A stretch of DNA of 35,171 bases. Origin: Paulinella micropora. Taxonomy: Eukaryota; Cercozoa; Imbricatea; Euglyphida. The notes beneath the pieces were generated by a model that had not been told where the DNA came from, ran no database searches, and saw only the letters and a program-made list of their open reading frames with translations. Positions 1 to 35,171 of the stretch are shown here, piece by piece. Location of the stretch: contig BJOX01000119.1 in assembly GCA_009731375.1 (NCBI GenBank), forward strand, positions 615,946 to 651,116, read 5' to 3'. Each line of letters opens with the position of its first letter. Within the stretch, counting starts at the first letter, position 1. A program made the position numbers and the translations under genes.

Positions 1-70
<70 letters not shown>

Positions 71-81
71 ATCTCTCGCAC

Positions 82-11471
<11,390 letters not shown>

Positions 11472-11522
11472 ACTCATTGTTATTTGCTCAATAGTATTAG
11501 CTTAACATCATTGTTTTTGCTC

Positions 11523-11600
11523 AGCTCTTCGGACAGCGTCTGGACTCTGCCTCATTGTGAGCGGACTTTGAGGCTTGTATCGTAGACGATAATGACAATG
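11523..11600 (+). pseudogene. Echo of the CobW-like terminal exon downstream of the stop
   Basis: CTCTTCGGACAGCGTCTGGA through GGCTTGTATCGTAGACGATA repeats about 11382-11455 with several substitutions, including a TGA in place of the CGT codon after CATTG. It lies in the presumed 3' UTR and is a non-coding partial duplication of the exon. Confidence 0.75.
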
Positions 11601-12311
11601 GAAGTGCGATTTTGTTGCGAGAACGTGTTTTTACCACCAGTGGTAAAGTAATCCTATTTTTGAACGAATCATAGCTCTCGCTCAATATATGGCATAGTAG
11701 TATGCCAGTGCTGAGCTTCTTGTTCCCAGGTAAATAGTGCTTAGTCTAAATTTATCTTCCGTGGCACAGGACCGACGGTCATTGGCTCAGCTTTTTCAAG
11801 AGTTCAGCATTTTGAGTAAACTGATATTATTAGTCACAAGTTGAATTAATAATATTCAAATGGTCGGGCACGTGCGAAACTTGAAATATTAATATTACTA
11901 CGTTTATACTGGGCAGGTGTGAATACAATAATATGTTACCGTGAATAGATATTTAATAATATAACAACTATCTCAGTAAAGACAATGAAGATTGTGGAAT
12001 ACCTACTACGTGACGTAGAATGACTCCGTTATCTCCAGGCCAAGCTTAAGGCCAGTGACCGACAGACCGGAACATAGAGCCTACGGTAATGCCATGAGTA
12101 TTACTATACTATGATACCGGGTGGGCCGCCGGCATACTATCGGGGGCCCCGGGCCCCTAAAGCTCTCCCCTCGAGGCTCTAGCGTGCCCTCGACAGGATG
12201 CGCGAGAAGTCGAGTTAAGAGGTGACCCGGCAGCCGAACTTGACCAATCGGGGCCGGGATAAATGTGAAACTTTTTTTTATTTATTTTAATGTGAACCTT
12301 GAAACTTGATA
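11601..12311. other. Intergenic sequence, no gene recognised
   Basis: Mixed-composition unique DNA, mostly AT-rich with a GC-rich patch at about 12115-12260. I see no ORF of convincing codon texture on either strand. It may contain the 3' UTR of the CobW-like gene at its start. Confidence 0.6.
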
Positions 12312-12601
12312 GATATTACTGGGTACATTCAAGTGTCAAACTCAGCCATAGAATTTGTGTTAAGGGGCAAATTTCAGATTAGCGGCCAGATTTCAGATTG
12401 GTGGTAAGAATTCAAATTAGTGCAACTTAACGGCTATATCCGTCCGCAAAATCTGCCGCATAATTTTTGCGAAATATTACCGTTAAATTGAACTAATTTG
12501 AATTCTGACCACTAATCTAAAATCTGACCGCTAATCTGAAATCTGACCCTTAACTCAAATTCGCTGGCTGAGTTTGACACTTGAATGTACCCAGTAATAT
12601 C
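12312..12601. mobile_element. Palindromic MITE (about 290 bp)
   Basis: The left arm from GATATTACTGGGTACATTCA is the imperfect inverted repeat of the right arm ending TGAATGTACCCAGTAATATC. The arms (about 125 bp each) pair through TGTCAAACTCAGCCA, TTTCAGATTAGCGG and GAATTCAAATTAGT, around a loop near 12440-12465. No ORF is present. The structure is that of a foldback miniature DNA transposon. The target duplication is unclear. A fragment of one arm recurs at about 32956-33008. Confidence 0.85.
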
Positions 12602-13520
12602 GGGAAACGTTACATGTTTAATTAAATATATCAGATACTGCGTCTAACGACCACCTATATGCGTTCGTACAGCAAGTATTAATAAATAAGCTGGTACGAA
12701 TTCGCCATCTTGATAAGAATATGCGCACAACTTGATTGTATACTATATCACGCTGCCGCCTCAGGAGAAAAGTCATTTCAAAAAGCAGCCCAATTAGCCT
12801 CGCTTGTGCAAAAAAGAAAAGGATTGAAAAGGAATGAGCAGCTGTCGTGGATACTTTGACTTCAAAATTGCCACCGATAATTCGAAGCGCAGGTGCACTC
12901 AGGCTCGCTACATCAGTCTGACACCCGAGACAAACATCACACATGCGTAAGCAAATCTATCTTCTCGATCTTTTCCACAAATCATTGAAGAGCTAGAAAC
13001 GCACTGATAAGCCTCGCTATGCTTTACAGCTTGACGCTTATTGCGGCATATTTGGCGCAAAATTTTAGCTTCATCTTTCGAGAGAAAATGGAAATAAATA
13101 GCAACAAATGCACCAACACATACGTTTTGATATCAGTGAGCATAGATTAGCGCATAATAATTCGTGTAGCGTCCGGTATATCTGCCAGAAAACCCTTCGT
13201 GTTGTAGGCAGCCCCGAGCGCCAACACAAACCTCGGGGTCTCTGGAAGATATACGAATCATCCCGATGTTAATTATTATATGAGTTGTCGTCTTTAGCAA
13301 CAACAGGCAAGTGTCACATCAAAGCCAGGGATATACATTATTGTATATATGTATGAATGATAACGCACAGAAACTGTGTGATAACTTCACTTTCTATCCA
13401 CAATATTTGCAAGCAACGTTAGCGTTCATAGCAACGTTTGGGCAAGCACGGCCACGAAGCTAATTTGCACGAAGAGCATTTTACGATGCAGACAATAGAG
13501 TCACCGCAGCTAACGTAAAA
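12602..13520. other. Unique intergenic DNA, no gene recognised
   Basis: Moderately AT-rich, non-repetitive sequence. A 108-codon minus-strand frame at 12618-12944 has no recognisable motif, no coding bias that I can see, and no flanking splice-compatible exons, so it is not called. Confidence 0.6.
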
Positions 13521-13535
13521 AAAAATATATATATA

Positions 13536-13575
<40 letters not shown>

Positions 13576-13803
13576 GAGCCACACAAAGTTTCTGGCTCCA
13601 ATATATATATATATATATATATATAACAGACTAGAGCCATGCACAAAATTTAAATTTCTGGTTTCAAAATAGAAAACATATGTGCACTACAGCTAAGATC
13701 TGACATTAAAAATAAAAGTTACCACATCAAGAAGAAAATTTTCGCAGACAGCCTCCACGGGAATCTCAGCCACGTTTGCGTTGTTGTATCTGCACACTAA
13801 CCA

Positions 13804-13835
<32 letters not shown>

Positions 13836-13975
13836 GATAATAGGCTTCCTCAGACTATAGCATCAGATCCAGATCCTGGATAATAAGATAATAATAATAA
13901 TAATAATAATAAATTAATAATAATAATAATAATAATAATAGTAATAGTAATAATAATAATATTAATAATAATAAT

Positions 13976-14024
<49 letters not shown>

Positions 14025-14028
14025 TACT
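13521..14028. repeat. GA, TA and TAA microsatellites with unique spacers
   Basis: GA (13541-13572), TA (13601-13624), TAA (13805-13835) and a longer TAA tract (13889-14025) alternate with short unique spacers. Confidence 0.9.
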
Positions 14029-14450
14029 TCCTCTAAGGCATACTGATGCAGCTGATGGCACAATCCGTTTCCGGACATGAGCCTCCATGCCCTTGTTCGA
14101 GGTGCTCCGTCCCCACCTAGTCAGTCTCTTGACTGATAATAGGGGCCACCGATGGAGCTCCTGAGGACAAGACTACACTAAGCCGAGGTTATTCCGCAGT
14201 GCCAACAACCTCTTGCAAAACGTTGCCGCATGTGCAAGTGCGTACACCAAGCATGGTTGCTAGAACTGCCTCAAAACCCCACCCATAACAATTTGGTATC
14301 CGCTGGGTCCACGGGTATCAACCGGCATAGCGGAGTTTAAGATCTTCGACAGGCGCCCAACGACCCTCCTCCCCAGCATCATCCACCAAATGGTTTTGAT
14401 TTGGCATCACAGTTTAACGCCGTAAGGCCATTGGGCTGAATAATAATAAC

Positions 14451-14537
<87 letters not shown>
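14029..14537 (+). mobile_element. Candidate retroelement 3' end with TAA tail
   Basis: About 410 bp of unique, GC-balanced sequence ends TAAGGCCATTGGGCTGAA and then runs into a 95-bp TAA repeat. A unique body followed abruptly by a trinucleotide tail is the usual form of TAA-tailed LINE 3' ends. No coding motif is visible, and only one copy is present here, so the call rests on form alone. Confidence 0.4.
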
Positions 14538-14538
<1 letters not shown>

Positions 14539-14790
14539 GTGCTTCTCTGTCAATGGCTGATGCATTTCTGCACATGCGCCTCCATCGTCTCACCCGTGAG
14601 GGGAGTACGAAGAATTGACGATAAGCTCTAATGACACCCCCGCAAGGGCAGTTCCAACACTTCCAGACGGACCGGTATGTTCAATGAAAATACTGGTCCA
14701 GACGGACCGGTATGTTCAATGAAAATACTGGTGGCACCGACGGGAATCGAACTGGCGACAGGGCCCAGATGGTAGAACTTGACCACTGAA
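14539..14790 (-). mobile_element. Candidate tRNA-derived SINE with internal 35-bp duplication
   Basis: On the minus strand, beginning after the repeat near 14790, the sequence reads CAGTGGTCAAGTTCTACC, then CGCCAGTTCGATTCCCG about 30 nt later. This spacing and wording resemble the A box/D-arm and B box (GGTTCGANNCC) of a tRNA gene. The T-stem does not pair well, so it is a derivative rather than a functional tRNA. The following body contains a tandem 35-bp duplication (about 14663-14732, unit starting CCAGACGGACCGGTATG). Confidence 0.4.
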
Positions 14791-14820
14791 TAATAATAAT
14801 AATAACAATAATAATAATAA

Positions 14821-14886
<66 letters not shown>

Positions 14887-14893
14887 TAGTAGC
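14791..14893. repeat. TAA and TAG trinucleotide tract
   Basis: TAA (14788-14820) changes to a pure TAG repeat (14821-14890). Confidence 0.95.
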
Positions 14894-15310
14894 TAGGGGC
14901 TGCGCCAACACCTGAAAAGATGGTTTGCGGTGCGCTTCATCCCCCTCCCCCCCCTCCTATAATCTACCCCCTCGCACCCTCTCCTCTTTCCAACGTCGCT
15001 TTTGCTCTCATCTTCCAGAACTAATAAAAATTAGCTCGTTGTTCATAGCGTCTTAGTGAGCGATTGCATATCTGTTAAATCTGAAGCAGATGCATTGTAG
15101 GCGCTCATGATTAGGTTCCCGTGAAAAAGGGTACAGGGTAGACTCGTTGCTAACTCCGCGCATGCTAGCAACAAGATGGACTGCACACGCATCCGCATGA
15201 GCGCATAAATGAGGCAGGAAGTCGACATTTTCTTTAAAATCTACTTTGACAAAAAAAACACACACACACATATAAACACATACACAGGCAAAAACAGTCA
15301 AGATCATGAG
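14894..15310. other. Unique intergenic DNA, no gene recognised
   Basis: Non-repetitive spacer. Short frames on both strands lack recognisable motifs. Confidence 0.6.
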
Positions 15311-15347
<37 letters not shown>

Positions 15348-15469
15348 AGAAGAAGAAGACGAAGAAGAAGAAGAAGAAGAAGAAGAAGAAGAAGAAGAAG
15401 AAGAAGAAGAAGAAGAAGAAGAAGAAGAAGAAGAAGAAGAAGAAGAAGAAGAAGAAGAAGAAGAAGAAG

Positions 15470-15515
<46 letters not shown>
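15311..15515. repeat. TA, GA and GAA microsatellite
   Basis: TA then GA (15329-15346), GAA for about 125 bp (15346-15472), and GA again to 15514. Confidence 0.95.
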
Positions 15516-15523
<8 letters not shown>

Positions 15524-15700
15524 GAGATTACAATCGGTAACATACTTACGCTAAAATCAATAATATTACAAGCAAGACAGAAAAAAAAATTAGATTTTGA
15601 GGTTAAAGAAACTCACTTTCATCAGTCCAACATTTTTAAATATAGAATTTATTTTTTACTTTCTTTAAAAGCATGTATATACATAGACGGATAAACAAAC

Positions 15701-15701
15701 T

Positions 15702-15777
<76 letters not shown>

Positions 15778-15788
15778 TAGATAGATAG

Positions 15789-15837
<49 letters not shown>

Positions 15838-15851
15838 TATAGATAGACAGA

Positions 15852-15900
<49 letters not shown>

Positions 15901-15969
15901 GTCTATCTATCTATCTTTATCTCTCTCATAATACACACGCGCAGAACTCTCCTTGCATTTTCAAGCAGT

Positions 15970-16006
<37 letters not shown>

Positions 16007-16032
16007 AAGATAGATAGATAGATAGATAGATG

Positions 16033-16095
<63 letters not shown>
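15701..16095. repeat. GATA tract meeting a TATC tract head to head, then a second GATA tract
   Basis: GATA (15701-15850) meets TATC (15852-15917) at CAGATATCTATC, giving a perfect-looking inverted repeat with virtually no loop. A second GATA tract occupies 15970-16095. Positions 15516-15700 are AT-rich unique sequence with no gene seen. Confidence 0.9.
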
Positions 16096-16096
<1 letters not shown>

Positions 16097-16114
16097 TAAA
16101 AAAAGATTACCTCC

Positions 16115-16414
16115 AGCATGACATCTGCAAAAGTAAGACAGAAACTGAGAAAGAAAGCTTACTCACTTGCATGAGCTTATTATCCTTCGCTGTCAAAGCC
16201 TTATCCTTCGCTGTCAGAGCCGAGACATTCTGCACAGAAGACAAGTGCCTCAACGCTCAATTGTGTGTGTGCGACTTGGAAGAAGCCGAACTGGGTGGCA
16301 AGGGCTGATTGTGGCGACAGTGATTCAATGCGGCTCAGGCCCTCTCTCTCTTTCTCTCTCTGTCTCTCTCTCTCTCTCGCTCTCTCTCTCTCACTCTCTC
16401 TCTCTGTCTCACTT

Positions 16415-16447
<33 letters not shown>

Positions 16448-17090
16448 GTGTCTCTCTCTCTCATGAATGCATGCGCATGAGCGTGTGTAGGAAGGTGGAG
16501 GGAAAAAAGGGGAGAATTCATCAAAAGGAGCAGCATCACACACTTGAACTGAACCGGAAGCTATAACTATCTCTGTCTCATGCAGTACGAAGAAAAAGAG
16601 AGATGACCTGCACATCAAGAAGTCGTCCTTCTGCACACACAATATACACAAATGTCTGTGTTTGTGTTTGTGTTTGCTTGTGTTCGTGTCTGTATGTTTT
16701 GAGATCAAAAACTCTCTCCTTCTCTCTTCTTTCTCTCTTCTCTTTCAGTCTGTCTCTCTTTCTCTCTTTCTGTCTTTCTCTCTCTTCTTGCCGTGGTGGT
16801 ACACCAGTACGTAGGAAGATTGTATACGTAACAATGAAGGTGCACTTTGTCTTTCTATGGCTCTTCTTTTTACCTTCACTCTCTCATAGAGTATGTGTAT
16901 GAGATATCATAAATGCAGGGTCGAAAGCAAAGAAATGACAGAAGAATAATATATGAAATTCTGAGCGAGAAAGAGTAGTAAAATTCTCTCTTTACACACC
17001 AGTAAGTAATTTAAAACAAAATTTGCATGGACAAAGAAACTTTGTGTTTATCATTCCATAACGAGGAAAACGATTCATTTCATGAGTTCA
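16115..17090 (+). repeat. About 1-kb tandem duplication, copy 1
   Basis: The unit begins CTGCAAAAGTAAGACAGAAA, contains a 420-bp inner segment (about 16188-16620) including a CT microsatellite, then TGTCTGTGTTTGTGTTTG, then a block from CGTGGTGGTACACCAGTACG to CATTTCATGAGTTCATTACA. It matches 17100-18120 throughout, except that the inner segment is in opposite orientation there. No gene recognised. A signal-peptide-like start at about 16834 is closed by a stop after 22 codons. Confidence 0.8.
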
Positions 17091-17099
17091 TTACATGAC

Positions 17100-17684
17100 C
17101 TCTGCAAAAGTAAGACAGAAAGAAAGGGCAGGAGAAACTGAGAAATCAATCTTACTCACCTGGTCTTGATGCAGGTCATCTCTCTTTTTCTTCGTACTGC
17201 ATGAGACAGAGATAGTTACAGCTTCCGGTTCAGTTCGTGTGTGATGCTGCTCCTTTTGATGAATTCTCCCCGTTCTTCCCTCGACCTTCCTACACACGCT
17301 CATGCGCATACATTCATGAGACAGAGAGAGAGGGCCTGAGCCGCATTGAATCACTGTCGCCACAATCAGCCCTTGCCACCCAGTTCGGCTTCTTCCAAGT
17401 CGCACACACACAATTGAGCGTTGAGGCACTTGTCTTCTGTGCAGAATGTCTCGGCTCTGACAGCAAAGGATAAGGCTTTGACAGCGAAGGATAATGACTC
17501 ATGGTCGTCCTACTGCACACACAATATACACAAATGTCTGTGTTTGTGTTTGCTTTTGTTTGTGTCTGTATGTTTTAAGATCAAAAACTCTCTACTGCAC
17601 ACACAATATACACAAATGTCTGTGTTTGTGTTTGTGTTTGCTTTTGTTTTTGTCTGTATGTTTTAAGATCAAAAACTCTCTCCT

Positions 17685-17724
<40 letters not shown>

Positions 17725-18120
17725 TTCTCTCTTCTCTTTCGGTCTGTCTCTCTTTCTCTCTTTCTTTCTTTCTCTCTCCTCTTGCCGTGGTGGTACACCA
17801 GTACGTAGGAAGATTGTATACGTAACAATATTAATGAAGGTGCACTTTGTCTTTCTATGGCTCTTTCTTTTACTTCAATCTCTCTTAGAGTATGTGTATG
17901 AGATATCACAAATGCCGGGTCGAAAGGAAAGAAATAACAGAAGAACAATATATGAAAATTTTGAGCGAGAAAGAGTAGCAAAATTCTCTCTTTACACACC
18001 AGCAAGTAATTCAAAACAAAATTTTGCATGGACAAAGAAACTTTGTGTTTATCATCCCATAACGAGGAAAACGACTCATTTCATGAGATCATAACGAGGA
18101 AAACGACTCATTTCATGAGT
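17100..18120 (+). repeat. About 1-kb tandem duplication, copy 2, inner segment inverted
   Basis: Outer parts match copy 1 in direct orientation. The inner part (about 17165-17492) is the reverse complement of copy 1's inner part, with the CT tract reduced to a short GAGACAGAGAGAG. The 60-bp ACTGCACACACAATATACAC motif is locally duplicated (about 17512 and 17595). An 86-codon frame at 17834 is not conserved in copy 1. Confidence 0.8.
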
Positions 18121-18366
18121 TCATTACATGACATCTGCAAAAGTAAGACAGAAAGAAAGGGCAGGAGAAACTGCAGCTGAGAAAGAAAGCTTACTGACCT
18201 GCATTCTCTCATTATCCTTCGCTGTCAAAGCCTTATCCTTCTGTCAGAGTCAAGACATTCTGCACAGAAGACACGCGTGTCAACGCTGAATTGTGTGTGT
18301 GCGACTTGAAAGAAGCTAAACTAAGTGGGGTTTGTAGCCGACAGCTTGATTCCGCGCATCTCAACA

Positions 18367-18380
<14 letters not shown>
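18121..18380 (+). repeat. Partial third copy of the about 1-kb unit
   Basis: CATCTGCAAAAGTAAGACAG to CAACATCTCTCTC matches the first third of copy 1 in the same orientation as copy 1 (not inverted). It then ends in a CT tract where copy 1 has its CT tract. This shows that copy 1 has the ancestral orientation. Confidence 0.75.
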
Positions 18381-18401
<21 letters not shown>

Positions 18402-18698
18402 GTCTTTCTTTCTTTTTCTTATTTTCAAAATTCTAAGCCTGGCCAAGAATAAACTTAACAGCCAACTAGTAATAAGCAAAATGGTAAGACAGCATCACAA
18501 AGAGAGAGAGATATTTTAAATTCATCGCCTGGATGTAGGAGACATTATGCAACAAGAGAAGTACATAAACACTGAACCTGTGCATGTGTGTGTACGGTGG
18601 ATGGGGTGGGAAGGGCTTAATATCACGCTTGCAGTCGGTAGCTTACTTCAACTGAAACTCAGACTGCAACTCTCTCTCTATCTCTCTTTCTCTGTCTC

Positions 18699-18741
<43 letters not shown>

Positions 18742-18967
18742 TGTCCAGCAGTAGGAACTGATATGATAGAACAACAACACAACAACAACAACAACAACAA
18801 CAACAGCAAACGAGAAAAGAAATAATAATGAAAGAAAAGAAAGAAGAAAGAAAGAAAGAAAGAAAGAAAGAAGCGATAGCAGGAGCATAGGACCTGTTGC
18901 AGCATTTGTCTTCTTCCAACTCCTGATACACATATACACATACATACAGTCACATATATAAATGCAT

Positions 18968-18998
<31 letters not shown>

Positions 18999-19080
18999 AA
19001 CACACACACACAAGTACTCACACATACATATATATATATGTATGTATGTATGAGTACTTGTATGTATGTATGTATGTATC
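18381..19080. repeat. CT, AAC, GAAA, TACA and CA tracts with a short palindrome
   Basis: CT (18366-18404, 18667-18738), AAC (18770-18808) and GAAA (18827-18872) are followed by TACA/CA. At about 19014-19059 AGTACTCACACATACATA pairs with TATGTATGAGTACT, a hairpin with an AT core. Positions between the tracts show no gene. Confidence 0.85.
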
Positions 19081-20050
19081 TATGTATGTATACCGCAAAA
19101 CAGGCGTACTTCCAAGTTGTCCTCGGTTCCCATTTTTGTGCCTTGCCCACTTTTTGTGTTCATCTACATTGCAAAATTTTCAATCATTTGAGAACGAAGC
19201 GTTGATGTCTTTCAGAGCCGCAGTTCCTATAAATTAATATTCTCTCACCTTGCAAAGTGAAACAGTTCTAAATATATATTATAACTATGAATATAAAATA
19301 TAAATATAAATATAAACGTACCCCTTCTTTGCCAGCAGCAGCCATGCCTTGCTTTGGCTCATCAGATGATCTGTATTTTACGTATTTATATGTATATGTA
19401 TATTCATTGTTTCTGTATATGTACGTCCATCTGACCACTCCTTAGGGAATGTCAACGCGTAAATTCCAAAATGTTTGTTTGCTGAAAAAACTTTTTCCAC
19501 TGATTTCCACGTGCTTCCGGTTCCGTTTGATATATTTCGTAACTTTTTACGCCTTAACATGTACAATTTTCTGATTTATTGTCCTGATTGACTGGGTTAC
19601 GCAAAAGTACCTTTCGTGCTTTTAATATGTGTTACTTCACGGGATAGAGAGCACAGTGGTACACGGTAAAGCCCGGTAAACTTGTCAAATTTAGTTGAAC
19701 CCGTGGGTGGCCAAACCGACCGTGTAATGCGATAGATCTTCCCTAGGTTTTTTGCCACCACTGACCTATCGTCTTAACCATACCGCACCTTTTAACCAGT
19801 GTGCTCAATACTTTATTAAAAGAAAAATATTCCGTCAGTATCGTTACCTATCAATGATAAAATATGTATCCTTTGCCAATATTTTCCACAGCCGGAATTG
19901 GTTGCAAGGGGCAGCCCACCTCTCTCTCTCTCTCTCTGGCTGGCTGGTGAATTCATTTTATCATGTTTGACTATTAGGCAAAAATGATAAAAATCTAGGA
20001 ACTAGTTGAAGATTGTAAGGAGGAAGATCTAGATTCTAGAAATTTATATT
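19081..20050. other. Unique intergenic DNA, no gene recognised
   Basis: About 1 kb of AT-rich unique sequence with only short frames. A small TAAATA-rich patch lies at 19260-19315 and a CT tract at 19919-19938. No splice-compatible coding island was found. Confidence 0.6.
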
Positions 20051-20134
20051 TTTACTCTCTCTCTCTCTTCTCTCTCACTCTTTTTTTTCTCTCTTCTCTC
20101 TCTTTCTCTCTCTTTCTCTCTCTTTCTCTCTCTT

Positions 20135-20188
<54 letters not shown>

Positions 20189-20230
20189 ACGCACACGATC
20201 TTGCCTGTCTGTCTGTCTGTCTCTGTCCTG

Positions 20231-20282
<52 letters not shown>

Positions 20283-20645
20283 CTCTCTCGATCTCTCTCT
20301 CTCTCTCTCTCCCTGTCCCTCTCTTTCTCTCTCTCTCCCTCTCCCTCTCTTTCTCTCTCTCTCCCTCTCTCTCTCTCCCTCTCTCTCCCCCTCCNNNNNN
20401 NNNNCTCTCTCTCTCCCTCCCTCTCTCTCTCTCTCCCTCCCCCCCCTTCTCTCTTTTTCTCTTTCTCTTTCTTTTTCTCTTTCTCTTCTTTCTCTCTCTT
20501 TCTCTCTCTCTCCCTCTTCCTCTTTCTCTCTCTCTCTCTCTTTCTTTCTTTCTTCCTCTTCCTCTCTATTCTCTCTCTCTCTCTCTCTCACCTGCAGACA
20601 CACACACTCACACACATACACATAAACTCACTCACTCAGTGAGCT

Positions 20646-20699
<54 letters not shown>

Positions 20700-20931
20700 T
20701 CACTCACTCACACACACACACACGCATGCACACACAATTACGCAAACACTCCTCTACCCACTCATTAAGTACTCAATACACTCAACCCCCAGTGGGTGGT
20801 GAGTGAGTGTTGGGTGTCGGGGAGGTGAGCGAGTCACTTTTTCAGTGATAAACATAAACCCACTGCTCAGTCACAGGTTGAGTGAGTGAGTTAGTGATTA
20901 GTGAGTGGTGAGTGGTGAGTGACTGCGAGGC

Positions 20932-20995
<64 letters not shown>

Positions 20996-21196
20996 GGGAG
21001 AGAGTGTGTGTGTGAGTGTGTGAGAGAGAGAGAGAGCGAGAGAGAGAAAGAAAGAAAGAAAGGAAGGAAGGAAGGAAGAAAGGAAGGAAGGCAGGCAGGC
21101 AGGCAGGCACAGCAGGCAGGCACACAGGCAGGCAGGCACACAGGCAGGCACACAGGCAGGCACACAGGCAGGCACAGGCAGGCAGGCAGGAAGGAA

Positions 21197-21229
<33 letters not shown>

Positions 21230-21235
21230 CGCCTG
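20051..21235. repeat. CT/TTTC polypyrimidine region with gap, then GA and GGCA/GGAA purine tract
   Basis: CT with TTTC and CCT variants (20051-20590) includes a 10-N gap (20395-20404). CA/CT tracts follow to about 20740. A unique CACTC/GAGTG-rich stretch lies at 20741-20930. GA, GAAA, GGAA and GGCA repeats run from 20931 to 21228. The pyrimidine-to-purine switch makes a large potential foldback directly upstream of gene 2. Confidence 0.9.
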
Positions 21236-21357
21236 CCACGTACAAGCTTCTGTAGTTTATGATGCATGTGTATTTAATGTATGTGTGCGTTTGTACAGTC
21301 GTGTTCACGTGGTCTAGCAAGCTGGCAGCAAGTGACCCCTCTCTTCCTGGCCCTTTG

Positions 21358-35171
<13,814 letters not shown>

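Noticed and set aside
12618-12944. 108-codon minus-strand frame
   Set aside because: No recognisable motif or partner exons; its length is within chance for unique DNA here.
17834-18094. 86-codon frame starting MKVHFVFLWLFLLLQSL (signal-peptide-like)
   Set aside because: The paralogous copy at 16834 stops after 22 codons, the frame is not conserved, and there is no splice-compatible continuation.

Overview
The window is eukaryotic nuclear DNA and is unusually rich in simple repeats. Most of it is tetranucleotide (TATC, GATA, TACA, TATG, TACC, TTAC), pentanucleotide (TTATC, CATGT), dinucleotide (CT, CA, AT) and trinucleotide (TAA, GAA) microsatellite, with five N-gaps (2100-2305 and four 10-N gaps). 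Between the repeats lie short islands with normal codon texture, bounded by GT/AG splice signals. When these islands are joined in order, their phases agree at every junction and they give two plus-strand genes. The organism is not identifiable. A eukaryotic glycine-betaine-binding-type (OpuAC) domain and TTTAGG-like interstitial repeats lean weakly toward an alga or other protist rather than a typical animal.

Gene 1 (about 82-11471) is the 3' part of a CobW/COG0523 (ZNG1-type) metallochaperone GTPase. Nine phase-consistent exons total 624 nt (207 codons plus stop). They carry the NKxD G4 motif, the RVEPSAVL segment, a Thr/Glu-rich linker and a complete CobW C-terminal domain ending in TGA at 11471. 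The P-loop part lies left of the window.

Gene 2 (21358 to beyond 35171) starts with a signal peptide. Fourteen phase-consistent exons (1425 nt, exactly 475 codons) encode a secreted or surface protein with an OpuAC-like ligand-binding fold, interrupted by a Cys-rich insertion. Its 3' end is outside the window.

Between the genes (11472-21357) I see no convincing gene. There is a palindromic MITE, candidate (TAA)-tailed retroelement ends, a tRNA-derived SINE candidate, a tandem duplication with an internal inversion (about 16.1-18.35 kb) and long CT/GA tracts.

The most striking feature is a recurrent architecture I call exon-edge echoes. Nearly every exon is accompanied by arrays of partial copies of itself. 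Upstream copies carry the 3' splice site plus the 5' part of the exon. Downstream copies carry the 3' part of the exon plus the 5' splice site. Each copy is separated by the intron's microsatellite, and the breakpoints fall where the exon briefly matches the microsatellite motif. Intron microsatellites also start in register with the splice donor (GTATGTATG, GTAATAATA, GTACATACA and so on). In addition, non-LTR retrotransposon 3' ends with ATCT tails sit inside TATC tracts, including one with a restriction-like-endonuclease-type C-terminus.
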